DNA from: Deltaproteobacteria bacterium
GTDB lineage: Bacteria > Desulfobacterota > Dissulfuribacteria > Dissulfuribacterales > UBA5754
Length of the DNA stretch: 57,182 nucleotides
Assembly: GCA_036574075.1 (NCBI GenBank)
Contig: JAINCN010000016.1
Location: 1-57,182, forward strand
Direction: 5' to 3'
Shown one piece after another: positions 8,571 to 16,688 of this stretch; the first letter of the stretch is position 1; every line of letters begins with the position of its first letter. The position numbers and the translations under genes were made by a program. The notes beneath the pieces were generated by a model. The model had not been told where the DNA came from, made no database searches, and worked only from the letters and a program-made list of their open reading frames with translations.

Positions 8571-9422
8571 TCAGTACTCAGCGGGGAGTCTCTTCACCTC
8601 TTTGCGCGTAAAGACCGGTCCATCCTTGCATACATAGACCGGTCCTACGTTGCAGTGCCCGCATACACCGAGCCCGCACTTCATGCGGTTCTCCATGGAG
8701 AGATAGACCTGGTCGTCCGACCAGCCGATCTTTTCCAGGGGAGGCATGGTGAAGCGGATCATGATGGGAGGCCCGCAGATGAGGGCGGCGGCGTTTTCAG
8801 GCGAGGGGGCCACCTTTTCCGTGATCGTGGGCACAAAGCCCACTAGACCGGTCCAGCCTGGGGCCTCGCGGTCAACGGTCACGTAGAGATCGAGGTCGTC
8901 CCGTTTCCCCCAGGCGGCAAGTTCGTCCCGGTAGAGGAGCATCCCAGGGGTCCGTGCCCCGTAGATGACCGTGATCTTTCCGTAATCTCCACGGTGGGCA
9001 AGGAGGTAGAGAAGGGTCGCACGCAGGGTGGTAAAGGCGAACCCGCCTGCGATGATCACGATGTTCTTGCCCTTCAGGGTCGTGTCCACAGGAAATCCGT
9101 TTCCGAGCGGTCCACGCACCCCGATCCGATCCCCTTCGGTCATCTGGTGGAGGGCCGTGGTCACCACCCCGGCCCTGTTCACGGTGAAGAGGAGATATCC
9201 CCGCTCCTCCGGGGAGGATGCGATCCCGATGGGGATCTCGCCCTTTCCCGCCAGGGAAAGCATGGCGAACTGGCCGGGGACATGGGTCCAGGAGGCCCGA
9301 TCTTCGTCCCTTTCAAGGACGAGCCGATAGGTCTTGATGTTGCCGTCCTCGGTTTCGATGGTGATGCCCTCGATTCGGGCGGGATAAGGGAGATATGGGT
9401 TTGGGTTCATGGCGTCTCTCAT
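8571..9422 (-). CDS. flxA: FlxA-like FAD/NAD(P)-binding and [2Fe-2S] oxidoreductase subunit
   Basis: A 283-residue protein (279 if the second Met at 9410 is used). It has a ferredoxin-reductase FAD domain (residues ~10-110), an NAD(P)-binding domain (GGFAFTTLRATLLYL, then ALICGPPIMI), and a C-terminal PyrK-type [2Fe-2S] motif MKCGLGVCGHCNVG with a fourth Cys in YVCKDG. In FlxABCD-HdrABC complexes this subunit oxidises NADH and passes electrons to the Hdr part by flavin-based bifurcation. It is the last gene of the minus-strand operon. Element B2 lies directly upstream and separates it from flxB; no strong Shine-Dalgarno is visible (GAGAG before the second Met). Confidence 0.85.
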   Translation of the reverse strand: MRDAMNPNPYLPYPARIEGITIETEDGNIKTYRLVLERDEDRASWTHVPGQFAMLSLAGKGEIPIGIASSPEERGYLLFTVNRAGVVTTALHQMTEGDRIGVRGPLGNGFPVDTTLKGKNIVIIAGGFAFTTLRATLLYLLAHRGDYGKITVIYGARTPGMLLYRDELAAWGKRDDLDLYVTVDREAPGWTGLVGFVPTITEKVAPSPENAAALICGPPIMIRFTMPPLEKIGWSDDQVYLSMENRMKCGLGVCGHCNVGPVYVCKDGPVFTRKEVKRLPAEY

Positions 9423-9424
9423 TT

Positions 9425-9608
9425 CATAACTGATCTCGCTGAAAAAACCCGATCTGCAGCGTTACTTCAATTTTCCAGTCACTGCGGCGTACGCTGTAGG
9501 GGCGAATCGTGATTCGCCCTCCTCATTCCTGGAAAATTTCGCGCCTTGCATCTCGGGCTTTTTGAGCGAGATCAGATTTCGAGGTTTTTGCAGTGCGATC
9601 ATAACTGA
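9425..9608. repeat. Palindromic element family B, copy B2, with flanking 9-bp direct repeats
   Basis: The shell arms are TGATCTCGCTGAAAAAACCC and TCGGGCTTTTTGAGCGAGAT, followed by the tail AGGTTTTTGCAGTGCGATCA, as in B1. The arm has changed C to T on the left and the matching G to A on the right compared with B1, which preserves pairing. The core differs from B1: a GGGCGAATCGTGATTCGCCC palindrome near 9500. CATAACTGA occurs at 9425-9433 and at 9600-9608, consistent with a target duplication. It sits inside the flx operon, just upstream of flxA. The bases up to 9633 are short AACTGATAGCTGA-type repeats. Confidence 0.7.
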
Positions 9609-9633
9609 CAACTGATAGCTGACCACTGACAAC

Positions 9634-10665
9634 TCACGAACTAAGAAGTGATTTCATGACCTCGCGTATGTCTATGTTAACAGGGCACGCACGGATGCAC
9701 CGGCCGCAACCCACGCAGGAAAGGGGCCCGAATCTCTCGGGAAAATACTTCAGCTTGTGCATGAAACGGTTTCTCACCCTCTGGACCTTCTCGCCTCGCG
9801 GGTTGTGGCCTGATGCATGGAGGGTGAACAAGGGAAACATGCAGGAATCCCAGTACCGGATACGCCGCCCGACACCCTTAGCCGACTCGTCCTGTATGTC
9901 GAAGCAGTAGCAGGTCGGACAGAGAAATGTACAGGTGCCGCAGTTGATGCAGGAAGAGGCGGTCTCATTCCAAAAGGGGGCGTTGTACAAGGAAAGGAGG
10001 TCCTTTTCCCTCAGGACGACAGCCGGGTCCGGAACAGAGGCCGAGGCATTCGATGCCGCAACGATTCGGGCCTCGATCTTTTCCACATCCCCATCCTCAG
10101 GGGCCTCACCTGCAAGGGCGCCTTTTTCGGCAAGGGCCTTTCCCCGGTCCGTCAGGATCTTGGCAAGGAAGGCGTCTTCATCCAGGGGGTGAAGTGCGAT
10201 GTCGAGCCCGTCTGTCCCCACAGGGGATCCGCCGGCCCAGATGCAAAAACAGGTCCTGCATCGCTCAGTGCAGGTGATCCCGACCATGGCGGTCCGCCTG
10301 CGCTGTTCCTGAAAGTACGGGTCGTTTTTATAGGGCATGGCATTAAGGAGCACACTTCTTGCATCACATGGCCTTACGCCGAAAAGGATGGTCATGTTCG
10401 GCCTTGAAGCGGGCTCCTTAAGGAGGAAGGCGTCTTCGCCGCGGGTAGAAAAGGTGAAGAGTGTCTCGGGCTGTGGAAAGAAAAAGGCCTTGAGGGAGCT
10501 TCGGGGCGTACCTGGCTGAACAGAGGGGAGGGCGTCTTTCAGAGGCCTCCAATCCGTCTCTCCTCCTTTGACAGGTGCGGGAGCGTATATCGCTGCGTCC
10601 TTTCGCCACTCTGAAAGAGACCTTTCGAGGTCAGTCCGGCGGACCTTGATATATTTCACCTTCAT
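9634..10665 (-). CDS. FlxB-like 4Fe-4S dicluster subunit (AsrA/HydB family)
   Basis: A 343-residue cytoplasmic iron-sulfur protein. The N-terminal half is the AsrA/sulfhydrogenase-beta-like region (FGVRPCDARS, then ERCRTCFC). The C-terminal half has two clusters: CINCGTCTFLCPTCYCFD (about residue 240) and CVGCGRCIRACPVNIDIREV (about residue 320). In Flx-type complexes this subunit carries electrons between the FAD/NADH subunit and the other Fe-S proteins. Its start overlaps the end of the upstream gene by 4 nt. FlxB rather than FlxC is a judgement from its AsrA-like N-terminus. Confidence 0.75.
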   Translation of the reverse strand: MKVKYIKVRRTDLERSLSEWRKDAAIYAPAPVKGGETDWRPLKDALPSVQPGTPRSSLKAFFFPQPETLFTFSTRGEDAFLLKEPASRPNMTILFGVRPCDARSVLLNAMPYKNDPYFQEQRRRTAMVGITCTERCRTCFCIWAGGSPVGTDGLDIALHPLDEDAFLAKILTDRGKALAEKGALAGEAPEDGDVEKIEARIVAASNASASVPDPAVVLREKDLLSLYNAPFWNETASSCINCGTCTFLCPTCYCFDIQDESAKGVGRRIRYWDSCMFPLFTLHASGHNPRGEKVQRVRNRFMHKLKYFPERFGPLSCVGCGRCIRACPVNIDIREVMKSLLSS

Positions 10666-11696
10666 GCCCCGTCACCTCCCGCCGTGATGATGAAGTCCTC
10701 CGGATCCTCCTGGTTGTACGTCGTAAGAGGCAGGGGGACGTTCGGATCGAGGCCTGCCTCAGAGCCAAAGAGCTCGAAGACGTCCTTTTCGAGCTTCTTC
10801 GTGAGGAGCCTCATGCGGATGCCCATAGGACAGGCGCTCTCGCAGGATCCGCAGTCCGTGCACCTGCCGGCGCAATGGAAGGCCCTCAGAAGGTGAAAAA
10901 GGGCGGTGTCAGAGGAATCGATGCTCTTTCCCACCCATTGGGGCCGAGAGTCGTCCACAAAACAGGTGGGGCAGTAACAGAGGGGGCAGGCGTTTCTGCA
11001 TGCATAACAACGGATGCAGGAGGAGATCTCTTCTGTGAACCATGCCCAGCGCTTGTTACAAGAAAGGGATTCTATCTCTTCCACCTGTCTAAAACGATCG
11101 GTTACGGCCCTCTCGACCGGCTCTCCGAGCATCTCGTCCGATATGACAGGTGTAGGGTGGACGCAGGTCTGGCAGTTATCCCTGACAACCTCCCACCGAT
11201 TTATCCTCTCCTTAAGGCCCTTTCCCTCAACCACGAGGTCGGTTCCGTCCTCAGAGACGCTCAGGATCTCCCGTCCTGGAAATCTCTCCTGGACCTTTCT
11301 CCGACTCACCATTCCACGGCTCGGGATGCCGATGACATAGATCCTGTCCCTCTGGAGCTGGTTCTCCTGCATCTGGACCACCATGTTTCTGGACCAGCAG
11401 CCGGTTGCGAGAACCCCGACCCTGGGGAGCGGCCCTTCCGGAGGCGGGTCCTTCGGGCCCCTTTTGGGTTCGAGGGACTTCAAGAGGGCCGGGAGGTAAT
11501 TGGCCAGATTCATGACGCAGAAGTCGTTCCATACGAGCCGGGCCGCGTCTTTTGGGCTTCGCGCCACGAATGGTCGGGTCGTCATGGGAAGGCTTCCATC
11601 CGTAAAACCGAGAAATGCCGCGATCTCCCCCTTTTCGAGGAGTTCCTTGGCCCTTTCACGGATGATGTTCGTTATCGTGCCGTTTCGATCATCCAT
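10662..11696 (-). CDS. FlxC-like 4Fe-4S dicluster subunit
   Basis: A 344-residue protein. The N-terminal half has GVLATGCWSRNMVVQMQENQ and DNCQTCVHPTPV, in the style of coenzyme F420 hydrogenase/FrhB-like electron-transfer subunits. The C-terminal half has two Cys clusters, CIRCYACRNACPLCYCPTC and CTDCGSCESACPMGIRMR. It lies between flxD and the FlxB-like gene and overlaps the latter by 4 nt. It is predicted to wire the Flx and Hdr modules together. The 26-nt gap upstream is a purine-rich tandem (AGGATTAG units on the minus strand) that also provides the flxD stop codon and this gene's ribosome-binding region. Confidence 0.7.
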   Translation of the reverse strand: MDDRNGTITNIIRERAKELLEKGEIAAFLGFTDGSLPMTTRPFVARSPKDAARLVWNDFCVMNLANYLPALLKSLEPKRGPKDPPPEGPLPRVGVLATGCWSRNMVVQMQENQLQRDRIYVIGIPSRGMVSRRKVQERFPGREILSVSEDGTDLVVEGKGLKERINRWEVVRDNCQTCVHPTPVISDEMLGEPVERAVTDRFRQVEEIESLSCNKRWAWFTEEISSCIRCYACRNACPLCYCPTCFVDDSRPQWVGKSIDSSDTALFHLLRAFHCAGRCTDCGSCESACPMGIRMRLLTKKLEKDVFELFGSEAGLDPNVPLPLTTYNQEDPEDFIITAGGDGA

Positions 11697-11722
11697 ATAT
11701 AATCCTCTACCCCTTTACCCCT

Positions 11723-12151
11723 CTAATCCTCTAATCCTATCGTCTTTACAAGCCTTCGGGCTGGGCCGAGGGCCCGCACCCGTTCCGTGACATCGGTCAC
11801 GATCCGCGCGAAACTTTCCCCTTCGGATGCGGACACCCAAGTGAAATTCACCCTGCCGGGCTCGATCCCCACGAACTCGAGAAAGTTTTTCAGGAGGGCG
11901 AATCTGCGCCTTGCGTGGAGATTTCCTGTGAGATAATGGCAGTCCCCTGGGTGACAGCCTGAGACAAGGATCCCGTCTGCTCCGGATTTTAGGGCATCGA
12001 GGATCATGGCCGCGCTGATCCGTCCGGAACACGGCACCCGGACGATCCTTATGTTTGGGGGATACTGGAGGCGGCTCACGCCGGCCAGATCCGCTCCGGC
12101 GTAACTGCACCAGTTGCACAGAAAAGCGACGATCTTGGGCTCGAAGGACAT
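11723..12151 (-). CDS. flxD: MvhD/FlxD-type [2Fe-2S] hydrogenase-like delta subunit
   Basis: A 142-residue protein starting MSFEPKIVAFLCNWCSYAGA. The CNWCSYAGAD motif, RVPCSGR and VSGCHPGDCHY are the conserved Cys positions of MvhD-family proteins, which dock to HdrA and carry electrons to it. ATG 12151 overlaps the hdrA stop (TGATG), so the two are translationally coupled. A longer in-frame ORF upstream is the antisense or out-of-frame image of hdrA. All expected Cys codons are standard Cys here; none is TGA. Confidence 0.9.
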   Translation of the reverse strand: MSFEPKIVAFLCNWCSYAGADLAGVSRLQYPPNIRIVRVPCSGRISAAMILDALKSGADGILVSGCHPGDCHYLTGNLHARRRFALLKNFLEFVGIEPGRVNFTWVSASEGESFARIVTDVTERVRALGPARRLVKTIGLED

Positions 12152-15100
12152 CAGGCCACCTCCGTCATTACTTCCACCTCGGACATGATCTCCAGGTTCC
12201 CCAGATTCAGGAGGGTGACGGCGTCCGACCGGCAGCCTGCCACACACGCCCCGCAGCCCTTGCAGAGACCTGCGTTCACCACGGCCTTTCCGCTGGAAGG
12301 ATCGAGATTGATGGCCGAATATGCACAGGAAAGGGCACAGACCCCGCAGCCCGTGCACTTGGATGTGTTGACAAAGGCCGTGATGCTCTCACCTGGGATG
12401 GTATCCTTGGAGAGCAGGATGGACGCACGGGCGGCCGCGGCCTTGGCCTGGGCGATGGTCTCGTCGATGGGTTTGGGATAGTGACAGAGACCTGCCAGAT
12501 ACACCCCGTCTGTGGCAAAATCCACCGGTCTGAGCTTCATGTGGGCCTCGAGGAGAAAGCCGTTGGCATCCATCGCGCACTTGAAGAATTTGGAAAGGGC
12601 AGGGGCATCATCCCTGGGACGGACCGCTGAGGCAAGGACGAGGAGGTCAGGAGAGAACGAGACCTTTCTTTCGAGTATGTGATCCAGGGCCTCCACACGT
12701 ATCCGACCCCCTTCTTCCCGGACCTCCGGGAGATGCTCGAGATCGTAGCGGATGAAGAGGATCCCCTTGGCGCGGGCCTCCTGGTATAGCCTCTCACGCT
12801 TTCCGTAGGTGCGGATGTCCCGGTAGAGCATGACGATCTCCATCTCCGGGTTGAGCTCCTTGAGCTTCAGGGCCTGATCAATGGCATGGGTGCAGCAGAC
12901 ACGGCTGCAGTATGGGCGCTCAGGTACGCGGGAGCCCACGCAGTGTATGAAGACCGCGCTCGACAGACCTTTCAGGGCCTCGTCGCCTGCGATGAACCTC
13001 TGGTCGAGTTCGAGGAGGGTATGGACTCCGGGGTGTTTCCCGTAGAGGTAGTTCCATCTCCCCTCCCTGGGCTTGTAGGATTCCCCTCCGACCGCGATCA
13101 CAACCACGCCGTGCTCCACCTGCTCCCCGCCTGAAAGGACCGTGCGGAACCGGCCCGCAGAGCCAGTTACATCCTTAACAGTCCGTTCGAGGGCCAGGGT
13201 GATGCGTGGGTTATTGGAGCACCTCTCTACGAGTTCGGCGAGAAAGCCGGCGATCTCCTTCCCCTGCCATGTCCGGTAAAACTTTCGGGCATGCCCGCCG
13301 AGGACAGGCTTTCTCTCAACGAGGGTCACGGGATATCCCTGATCTGCAAGGGAAAGGGCGGCTGTCATCCCGGCCACGCCCCCTCCCACCACAAGGGCCG
13401 CCTTGGTTATGGGTATCCTATTCTCGTGAAGTGCTTGGTCTTTCAGGACCTTGGCCACGGCCATGCGCACCAGGTCCTTTGCCTTTTCCGTCGCCTCCCT
13501 TGGGTGGTCCCGGTGGACCCAGGAGTCTTGATCACGGATGTTGGCCATCTCAAAGAGGTTCTTGTTGATCCCGGCCTCCCTGAGCGTCTCCTGAAAAAGG
13601 GGCTCGTGGGTTCGGGGGGTACAGGATGCCACCACCACCCGGTTGAGTCTCTCCCTTCGGATGGTCTCGGCCATGGAGGCGATGGTGTCCTGGGAACAGG
13701 TGAAGAGATTTGCCTGGGCGAAGACCACGCCTGGAAGGGTGCGGGCATAGTCTGTGACGGCCTTCACGTCCACGACGCTTGCAATGTTGATGCCGCAGTG
13801 ACAGACGAATACCCCGACACGTGGGGGTTCGGCGTGCACGTCCCGCTCCGGGGGGAAGGTCTTTTCCCTGGTCTCGGTCCACCTGGACGGGGCAAGGAGC
13901 CTGCTCACCTCGAGGGCCGCGGCACTTGCCTCCATGACGGACTGGGGGATGTCCTTGGGCTCGGATGCTGCACCGCAGACGAAGATCCCGGGCCGGGTGG
14001 TGGATACGGGCCGAAAGGGATCGGTCGCAAAGAAGGCATCGGCATCCAGGCCGACCCCGAGCCTTCCGGCGAGCTGGATGGAGGCCGGATCCATCTCGAG
14101 CCCCACGGAGAGGACTACGAGGTCAAAGTCCTCCTCCTGCAGGCGGCCGTCCTCTTCCACGTATCTGAGGCGAAGATCTCCCTCCTTTTCACCCTGAAGG
14201 ACGCTGTGGACGCGGGCCCTGTGAAAGGCCACCCCTTCATGCCGTGCGCGTTCGTAATAGGCCTCGAACTCCTTTCCGTGGGTGCGCATGTCCATGAAGA
14301 AGATTCCGGCCTCAAGTCCACCGCTCGAGTGTTCCCTGGCGATCACCGCCTGCTTTATGGCATACATGCAGCAGACGGAGGAACAGTAGCCGTGGCAGGC
14401 CCGGTTGATGTCGCGAGACCCTACGCACTGGAGCCAGGCAATGCGCCGGGGCTCTTTGTGGTCGGAAGGGCGCACCATGTGCCCGGCAAACGGCCCTGAT
14501 GGGGAAAGGAGCCTCTCGAACTCCATGGAGGTCACCACGTTCGGGAGCCTCTTGTAGCCCGTATAATCCAGAGAAGAGGGGTCGAACGGGGCGAAACCCG
14601 GGGCGAGGATCACGGCCCCTATCTCGATCTCCACATCCCGGGCCGTGTCAGAGAAATCGATGGCCCCTGCCGGACAGTTCTTGGCACAGATGCCGCAGCG
14701 GCCCGGCTTGTTCAGCCAGATGCAGTGTTTGGGATCGATGGCATACTTGAGGGGCACGGCCTGCGGATACGTCAGATACACGGCCTTTCTGGTCCCGAGC
14801 CCCATGTCGAACTCGTTCGTGACCTTTTTGGGGCACTTTTCCGCGCACATGCCACAGGCTATGCACTTTGAGACGTCCACGTAGCGGGGATTTTTTCGTA
14901 TGCGGGCCGTGAACGCCCCGGGCCCTCCTTCCACGGAGAGGACCTCGGAGAGGGTGAGGAGTTCTATGTTTATGTGCCGTCCGCACTCGACGAGCTTGGG
15001 AGATAGGATACAGGCCGAGCAGTCATTCGTGGGGAATGTCTTGTCCAGCTGGGCCATGCGCCCGCCGATGCTCGCGGAACGCTCGACGAGGTACACGAAA

Positions 15101-15186
15101 AACCCGGCATCAGCCAGGTCCAGGGCGGCCTGGACCCCTGCGATGCCCCCTCCTACAACGAGGACAGATCCCTTGGGAGATGTCAT
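12151..15186 (-). CDS. hdrA: Double-length HdrA, FAD/iron-sulfur subunit
   Basis: A 1,011-residue protein, against about 650 for canonical HdrA. Residues 1 to ~460 form an HdrA/QmoA-like module: VGGGIAG, the NDCSACILSPKLVECGRH cluster motif (Cys56, 59, 68), CIACGMCAEKC (108-118) and CGICAKNCPAG. A second module begins GVFVCHCGINIASV (~475), with an FAD fold at VVGGGVAGMTAAL and two C-terminal ferredoxin clusters (CTGCGVCALSC, CKGCGACVAGC). The bifurcating flavin would sit in one of the FAD modules. I prefer the ATG at 15186 because AAGAGG lies 8 nt upstream; an ATG at 15192 overlaps the hdrCB stop (TAATG) but is too close to that site. Confidence 0.9.
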   Translation of the reverse strand: MTSPKGSVLVVGGGIAGVQAALDLADAGFFVYLVERSASIGGRMAQLDKTFPTNDCSACILSPKLVECGRHINIELLTLSEVLSVEGGPGAFTARIRKNPRYVDVSKCIACGMCAEKCPKKVTNEFDMGLGTRKAVYLTYPQAVPLKYAIDPKHCIWLNKPGRCGICAKNCPAGAIDFSDTARDVEIEIGAVILAPGFAPFDPSSLDYTGYKRLPNVVTSMEFERLLSPSGPFAGHMVRPSDHKEPRRIAWLQCVGSRDINRACHGYCSSVCCMYAIKQAVIAREHSSGGLEAGIFFMDMRTHGKEFEAYYERARHEGVAFHRARVHSVLQGEKEGDLRLRYVEEDGRLQEEDFDLVVLSVGLEMDPASIQLAGRLGVGLDADAFFATDPFRPVSTTRPGIFVCGAASEPKDIPQSVMEASAAALEVSRLLAPSRWTETREKTFPPERDVHAEPPRVGVFVCHCGINIASVVDVKAVTDYARTLPGVVFAQANLFTCSQDTIASMAETIRRERLNRVVVASCTPRTHEPLFQETLREAGINKNLFEMANIRDQDSWVHRDHPREATEKAKDLVRMAVAKVLKDQALHENRIPITKAALVVGGGVAGMTAALSLADQGYPVTLVERKPVLGGHARKFYRTWQGKEIAGFLAELVERCSNNPRITLALERTVKDVTGSAGRFRTVLSGGEQVEHGVVVIAVGGESYKPREGRWNYLYGKHPGVHTLLELDQRFIAGDEALKGLSSAVFIHCVGSRVPERPYCSRVCCTHAIDQALKLKELNPEMEIVMLYRDIRTYGKRERLYQEARAKGILFIRYDLEHLPEVREEGGRIRVEALDHILERKVSFSPDLLVLASAVRPRDDAPALSKFFKCAMDANGFLLEAHMKLRPVDFATDGVYLAGLCHYPKPIDETIAQAKAAAARASILLSKDTIPGESITAFVNTSKCTGCGVCALSCAYSAINLDPSSGKAVVNAGLCKGCGACVAGCRSDAVTLLNLGNLEIMSEVEVMTEVA

Positions 15187-15191
15187 TGGCA

Positions 15192-16412
15192 TTACCTCTT
15201 CATGGCCTTGACGATCCAGCCCCAGAGGTGGGTCGTCTTCCATTTTCCACCGTAGTGTTCACAGAGGTCGGCGATCTGGGTGTGGCAGTTGTGGCATGGC
15301 GTGATGACCACATCCGCCCCGGTTCGCGCCAGCTGGTCGAACTTGAGCCTTCCGTAACCCCTTCGGTTTTGGGTGAATCCGGCCTGAAGGGCCCCGCCTC
15401 CGCCCCCGCAGCAATAGTTGTTGGATTTGTTCGGCCAGACATCCACGAAGTTTTTCTCGCCCGCCACCTGCTTCACCACGAATCTGAGATCCTCCGCAAC
15501 CTCGTCCCCGATTCCCTGGCGCACGAGCTTGCACGGATCCTGGACGGTGAATTTGAGGCCTTCCGTGTTCCAGGAAGGGTCTACGACGAGCTTTCCTTCA
15601 CGGATCCACCGGGCATAGAGGGTGATTATGCTCACGAACTCGAACTTGTGCGGGATTCCGAACCTTCGCAACCCTTCCAGGGTTGCATAGAACATGTGCC
15701 CTCACTCGGTGTTGATGTAGTATCTGCACCCAAGGGCATCGACCACCTCGGCCTGCTTCCTGACCGTCTCCTTCCAATCCTCCGGATCCCCTGTGAAGAG
15801 ACAGTAATTGGCCCCGTCCCACCACTTGGAGGAATAGGTCCAGTCCGCACCGACCGTGTGGAGGATCTTCCAGAGGGGGACCATCTCTTCGGGCTCGACA
15901 GTGGGTTCCTTGGCGTTCTGGTTCAGGTAGTACTCGGCCCCGGTCTTGTCCATGGGGGCCTCGAGATCCGACCATTCAGGCTCGTTTGCACGGATCTCTT
16001 CAAGGACGTCTCCTACCACCCAGACGAAATCCTCGTTGGGGATCCCGGTGCTGTTAGAGGCCTTCTGCAGATCACAGGAGCGCTGGAGGTTCTTAGGTCG
16101 CTCCTCCCTGGGACGCATCCTCCGGATCTCGTAGACGATCCGGCCGACGTCGATCCCCATGGGGCATGCGTACCTGCACCTGGCACACATGGTACAGGCG
16201 TAAATCCAGTTAGATTTCAGGATCTCCTCGTCCTGGCCGAGGACGAGGAGGCGGAGAAATTTTCGGGGATCAAGCCCCTCTATGCCCGTGGCCGGGCATC
16301 CGCTGGCACACAACCCGCACGTGAGACAATAGTCCATCCGTGCGTCAGGAAAGTTCTTTTCGATCTCCTTCTTGACTGCGGTTCGAATGCCCGAAAGATC
16401 GATTGGTTTCAT
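15192..16412 (-). CDS. HdrC-HdrB fusion, predicted selenoprotein (UGA at 15704-15702 read as Sec237)
   Basis: The frame from ATG 16412 gives 236 residues, a TGA, then 169 more residues in the same frame ending at 15192. The first part has two 4Fe-4S motifs (CLTCGLCASGC, CTMCARCRYAC) of HdrC and leads into a CCG-type domain ending CRYYINTE. The TGA is followed by GHMFYATLEGLRRFG and then a second CCG domain (NNYCCGGGGG, TPCHNCHTQ). HdrD/DsrK-like proteins carry E-C-G-H at this place, so Sec would replace a cluster-ligand Cys. A perfect 7-bp hairpin with a UGGAA loop begins 15 nt after the TGA, fitting a bacterial SECIS. If the TGA is a real stop, this is instead two genes (15702-16412 and 15192-15695). 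Role: the heterodisulfide/thiol-disulfide reducing unit of the Flx-Hdr complex. First gene of the operon. Confidence 0.75.
15661..15691 (-). promoter_or_regulatory. SECIS-like stem-loop downstream of in-frame UGA
   Basis: On the minus strand GCAACCC (15686-15680), loop TGGAA, GGGTTGC (15674-15668) form a perfect 7-bp stem. Further pairs with one mismatch extend it toward 15691. The loop begins 22 nt after the UGA and has G as its second base. Bacterial SECIS elements lie just downstream of UGA, with an apical loop about 16-37 nt away and a G in its first two positions. Confidence 0.65.
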
Positions 16413-16688
16413 GCCCTTCTCCAGGTGAAAAATATACTTTTTTCCTACAGCCAGCGTCGCTTTGTGTCAATAAAAAACACTATGGATGAGGACCGGTTAA
16501 AGGCACAAGAGAAGATTATTATGGGCGTATGCTCATTTTTTCATGCCGAGACGAGCCTTTCCGACCCCATCCACTTCCGGCGCACCGAAAATCCTTATGT
16601 GACTACAGGGGTTTTGCTGATAACTGATAGCTGATAACAGATAGCTGCTTCATTGCCCCTTTCAGCTCCATTGGGTATAAAAAACACC
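16413..16688. promoter_or_regulatory. Divergent intergenic region upstream of hdrCB
   Basis: No gene is seen. On the minus strand a TTGACA (16470-16465) is followed after 17 nt by TAGGAA (16447-16442), a weak -35/-10 pair for the hdr-flx operon, with GGAGAAGGGC before ATG 16412. The right part holds short AACTGATAGCTGATAAC-type direct repeats near 16620-16650, resembling those at 9601-9630. Promoter assignment is tentative. Confidence 0.3.

Noticed and set aside
15036-16634. Long plus-strand ORF (532 codons) over the hdrCB gene
   Set aside because: It is antisense to a well-supported Fe-S protein and its predicted protein has no recognisable motif; long antisense frames are common in GC-rich DNA.
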